Shown here one piece after another: positions 61,057 to 64,000 of a stretch of 64,000 nucleotides of DNA. The position numbers were made by a program, and so were the translations under genes. The first letter of the stretch is position 1, and every line of letters starts with the position of its first letter. The stretch is from Polytolypa hystricis UAMH7299. Taxonomy: Eukaryota; Ascomycota; Eurotiomycetes; Onygenales. The notes under the pieces are model-generated. The model did not search any database. It was not told where the DNA came from and was given only the letters and a program-made list of their open reading frames with translations. The stretch lies in assembly GCA_002573605.1 (NCBI GenBank), contig PDNA01000028.1:62001-126000 (forward strand), written 5' to 3'.

Positions 61057-61240
61057 TTAGGCTGCGAGTAGAACTGCCATATCCGGTAAGGTGCCATCAA
61101 CAAACTTGATTTCAACCACCAAGCCGAGATCAGCGGTTTCGATTAATGCCGCACTCTTCGCATCTGGATCCTCCCTGTCCAGACTGTGGATGCGGATACA
61201 ATTACTGGTTCTAGTATGGCTGGGCTGATAACTCCATATT
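61057..61240 (-). other. Coding-like fragment of unknown family
   Basis: The minus strand reads IRIHSLDREDPDAKSAALIE, then TADLGLVVEIKFVDGTLPD and MAVLLAA before a TAA at 61057-61059. The composition and hydrophobic pattern look like the C-terminal exon of a real protein, but there is no start codon or clear splice acceptor, and I do not recognise the family. It may be the last exon of a decayed gene whose 5' part is lost. Confidence 0.3.
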
Positions 61241-61258
61241 GCTAGCGCTAGCGCTAGC
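61241..61258. repeat. Triple GCTAGC palindrome
   Basis: Three perfect tandem copies of the 6-bp palindrome GCTAGC, followed by GCATGC. The whole 18-bp block is self-complementary. Confidence 0.85.
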
Positions 61259-61853
61259 GCATGCTATCTGCCCTCTGCATCAGCAGTATGGGGACAACCC
61301 AGATGCACAGTCTGGAGTTGCCAGTGATTTACCTCCTCAAGCAGACTACACAGTCCTAGCGAGTGATAAGACAGACAGATGATGGAGTCCCATTTATCTT
61401 TCCTTGTCTAGTTCAGGTCATTGCTTTTGATATCGGGCTATCTCTTGCCCCGGAAGACACCACCCCCTACTTTATTTCAGAATAATTAGAAAATTAAATA
61501 CATGAACAGCGGCACGACATTCGTATAAATCCAGCTTCAAGGGAAAAAAAAACCATTTCATTTACTCAGATACGGAAACTTGTTTTTTTTTCGTTTTTAC
61601 TTTTTCCTTTGGAAAATGAAATAGAATCATAAGTTGGAGAAAAGAAAAAACCAAAAAAAGGAGAATAACTCGCTCTCATCAATGGGAAACAAAAAGGGAA
61701 AAAGGGAGAAAGAAGGAAGTAGTTTAAAAGGAAGAAAAGGTCTCGTAATAAAAGAAAATAAGGTATATCAAAATCTAGCAAAACAAACCATCTGGAAATG
61801 GGAGGGAAAAAAAGAGGAAAAGGAAAAACGTCAAACATTCAAAAAGAAACTAT

Positions 61854-63941
61854 CTACTGCTTCGCAGCTTCCTTACCACCCACCGCCACACCCGCGTCCT
61901 CCTTCGCTAAATCCACCTTCTCCAACGCAGCCGCCGCCTTGGCCGCTTCCTTCTTCAATCTCTTCTTCTCCTTCTCCTTCTCCTTCGCCGCCTTCTTAGC
62001 CGCCGCCTTCTCCGCCTCGACGGCCTTTTGCCTGCGCAGCTCCTCCCCACCATACGCCAGCCTCCACTCCTCCAGCTTCGCGGTCGGGATCTGTGTAAAG
62101 AGCAGCTTCGGTTCGCCAAGGGCGTGGCCAGGTTTCAACGCCGCAGCGTCCCAGGTATCAGGGATGACGGCGGCGGTGGGCGGAACGCCGAGTTGACGCG
62201 TGATGGACTCCGCGGTGCCGGGCATGTAGGGGGATAGCACGGCTGCGAGGAGGAGGATTTGGTTAAGTGCGACACCGATGACGGCGGCGCAGCGCTGCGG
62301 TTCCTCTGAGAACAGCTTGTTGTCGAGTTTGTGGTCCTGTAGGAGCTTGTTGCCTAGGGCGGAGATGTGCAGGATATCTGCGATGCCTTGGCGGAGCTTG
62401 ATGGCATCTAGATGTGTGATGTAGCCGCGCAGCAGGTCGTTGACTTGCTTTTTATGCTCGTCGAGGCTGGCGTCGGTGTATTGCGTGTAGTCCGGGACCA
62501 GGCCGCCCATTTTCGCCTGGCAGAATTTAATCACGCGCTGGACGAGGTTGCCGAGGTTCTTGAGCAGATCGTTGTTGTTCACGTTGATGAATTCCTCCCA
62601 TTTGAATTCTGAGTCGTTGGTCTCAGGGCGGCGCGAAAGGAGGTAGAAGCGCCAGATGTCTGGGTCGATGCCGGTGTGTTGGGCGTTGTTGCCAAACACG
62701 CCGACGCCCTTGGACTTGCTGAACTTGCCGCCCTCGTAGTTGAGATAGTCAGCAGCGGAGAGCTTGTGGACTTTGGTCCAGTTGCTACCTGTACCTAGTT
62801 GCGAGCCGGGGAAAATGATGGTGTGGAAGGGCACGTTGTCCTTGCCCATGAATTGGAAGAGCGAGACATTCTCGGGATTCTTCCACCATTGCTCCCACTT
62901 CTTGCCTGCAAGATCGCTGCCGTCGGTGTAGTTCTTGGTTATGGACATGTATCCAATGCATGCGTCGAACCAGACGTAAAACACCTTATTCTTGTACTCC
63001 TCGTCATCTAGACCCTTGATTCCCTTTGGAATTGGCACGCCCCATTTCAAATCCCGCGTTATAGCACGGGGCTTCAACCCCTTGTCGATCCACGATTGTG
63101 TGATTGCGATACAATTAGCGCTCCACTCACCCTCTTTGCTCGCCTTCTGGAACCAGGGTATGATTTTGTCTCTGAGAGCATCTAAGCGCAGGTACAGATG
63201 TTTTGTCTTGCGTCGTTCCGGCACAGCACCATCGAGCTTGCAGTGGGGGTTCAGCAACCAGCCCGTCGCGGTGGAGACCACATCCTGGTCCTGTACCTGG
63301 TCCAGCGTCTCCCCGTTGACCTTGACGTCAGGCTCGAACGGGTCGAGGAGATTGCCGCACTTGTCGCATTGGTCTCCTCGGGCGCCGAGGTCGTGACATA
63401 TACTACACTCGCCCTCGACGAAGCGGTCTGCAAGAAAACTCGAGTGCGATGCGGTGGGGCAGAAGGGTTGTGTGGTTTCACGCTCCTCGATGTAGCCATT
63501 GTCCCAGAGCGAGCAGAAAATATCCTGGACGATCTCTGTTTGTTGCTCAGTGGGGGTCCGGCCAAAGATGTCAAAGTCGATTCTGAACCAGTCGTAGATC
63601 TCTTTGTGAATAGCGTGGTACTTGGCACATAGGTCTGCGGGGCTCAAGCCTTCTTCGAGGGCCTTTGTCTCAGTGGCAGTTCCGTATTCGTCCTAGGAAT
63701 AAAAAGGATTAGCAAAAGTTTTAGTTAGGACAAAAATATCAAGGAAGAATAAACCTACCGATCCGCAAATATACAGCGTCTGGTGGCCGCGTGCTTTGCA
63801 GAAGCGGGCAAAAACGTCTGCGGGAAGCACGCTCCCCACCACGTTTCCCAGATGTGGCAGATTGTTCACATAGGGCAGGGCGCTGGTGATGAGGACGTTG
63901 CGCTTGCCGGGGACGGGTAGTATTGGATCTGAAGACGCCAT
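61854..63941 (-). CDS. Methionyl-tRNA synthetase, cytosolic
   Basis: Two exons, 63941-63759 and 63692-61854, give 673 residues. The class-I HIGH motif appears as PYVNNLPHLGN (about residues 23-33) and KMSKS as KFSKSKG (about 384). Between them are the zinc-knuckle cysteines CSICHDLGARGDQCDKCGN (about 157-175) and the catalytic-core VFYVWFDACIGYMSI. The anticodon-binding helical domain follows (WEEFINVNNNDLLKNLGNL). The protein ends in a lysine/alanine-rich tail (AAAKKAAKEKEKEKKRLKKE). It charges tRNA-Met in the cytosol. It has no N-terminal GST-like domain as in yeast Mes1, which uses that domain to bind Arc1; the basic tail may instead bind tRNA non-specifically. The absence of a presequence argues against the mitochondrial form. 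Confidence 0.95.
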
Positions 63942-64000
63942 GGTGGGCTCTGGTGGACTATAGCGAACGACTATATGTGGTTTGTATGTGATGTGAGCGT

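Larger units (their letters stand above)
60729..61853. other. Spacer with an unexplained coding fragment
   Basis: This lies between the aminotransferase start and the MetRS 3' end. Besides the fragment at 61057 and the GCTAGC repeat at 61241, which are listed separately, the rest is AT-rich (61440-61850) with A- and T-runs and no gene. Confidence 0.5.

Overview
The window looks like nuclear DNA of a filamentous ascomycete, most likely Eurotiomycetes (Eurotiales-like; this is inference). Support: genes broken by many short GT-AG introns (about 50-110 nt) with CTAAC/CTGAC branch sites, very short first exons, a Zn2Cys6 regulator, a GH11 xylanase with a CBM1 tail, a fungal-type alpha-tubulin, and two eukaryotic tRNA genes, one with an intron. 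Many true starts and splice sites were set by joining exons so that family motifs stay in frame.

Layout. 1-16 kb is gene-poor: the 3' part of a homocysteine synthase gene (cysD/MET17), a degraded kinase-like gene with a probable GC-AG intron, an intact M20D amidohydrolase, a broken SDR gene, a small four-helix MARVEL membrane protein, tRNA-Arg(UCU), and an unidentified coding-like stretch at 13-15 kb. 16-25.4 kb is housekeeping: Ede1 endocytic scaffold, alpha-tubulin and a Pga1-like GPI-anchor factor. 26.6-30.4 kb holds a protein kinase head-to-head with a CorA-like membrane protein whose reading frame is broken three times.

30.9-48 kb is dense housekeeping: RPC82 (RNA polymerase III) and QCR2 (complex III) share a divergent promoter, followed by YHM2 (mitochondrial citrate/2-oxoglutarate carrier), citA (mitochondrial citrate synthase) and a Seb1/Nrd1-type CID-RRM RNA-processing factor. 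QCR2, YHM2 and citA put three nuclear genes of mitochondrial carbon and respiratory metabolism within about 8.5 kb. tRNA-Ala(AGC) follows.

49-61 kb is accessory: a Zn2Cys6 transcription factor, a secreted GH11-CBM1 xylanase, a decayed biotin-carboxylase gene of urea-carboxylase type, and an intact class-III aminotransferase. The window ends with cytosolic methionyl-tRNA synthetase (61.9-63.9 kb).

I found no CRISPR, no complete transposon and no convincing new multigene system. The most interesting signals are a 9-bp near-palindrome (TAC-A/G-GAGTA) recurring about twelve times outside coding exons, the kinase/CorA-like pair, and the cluster of decayed genes at 2-7, 28-30 and 56-58 kb.
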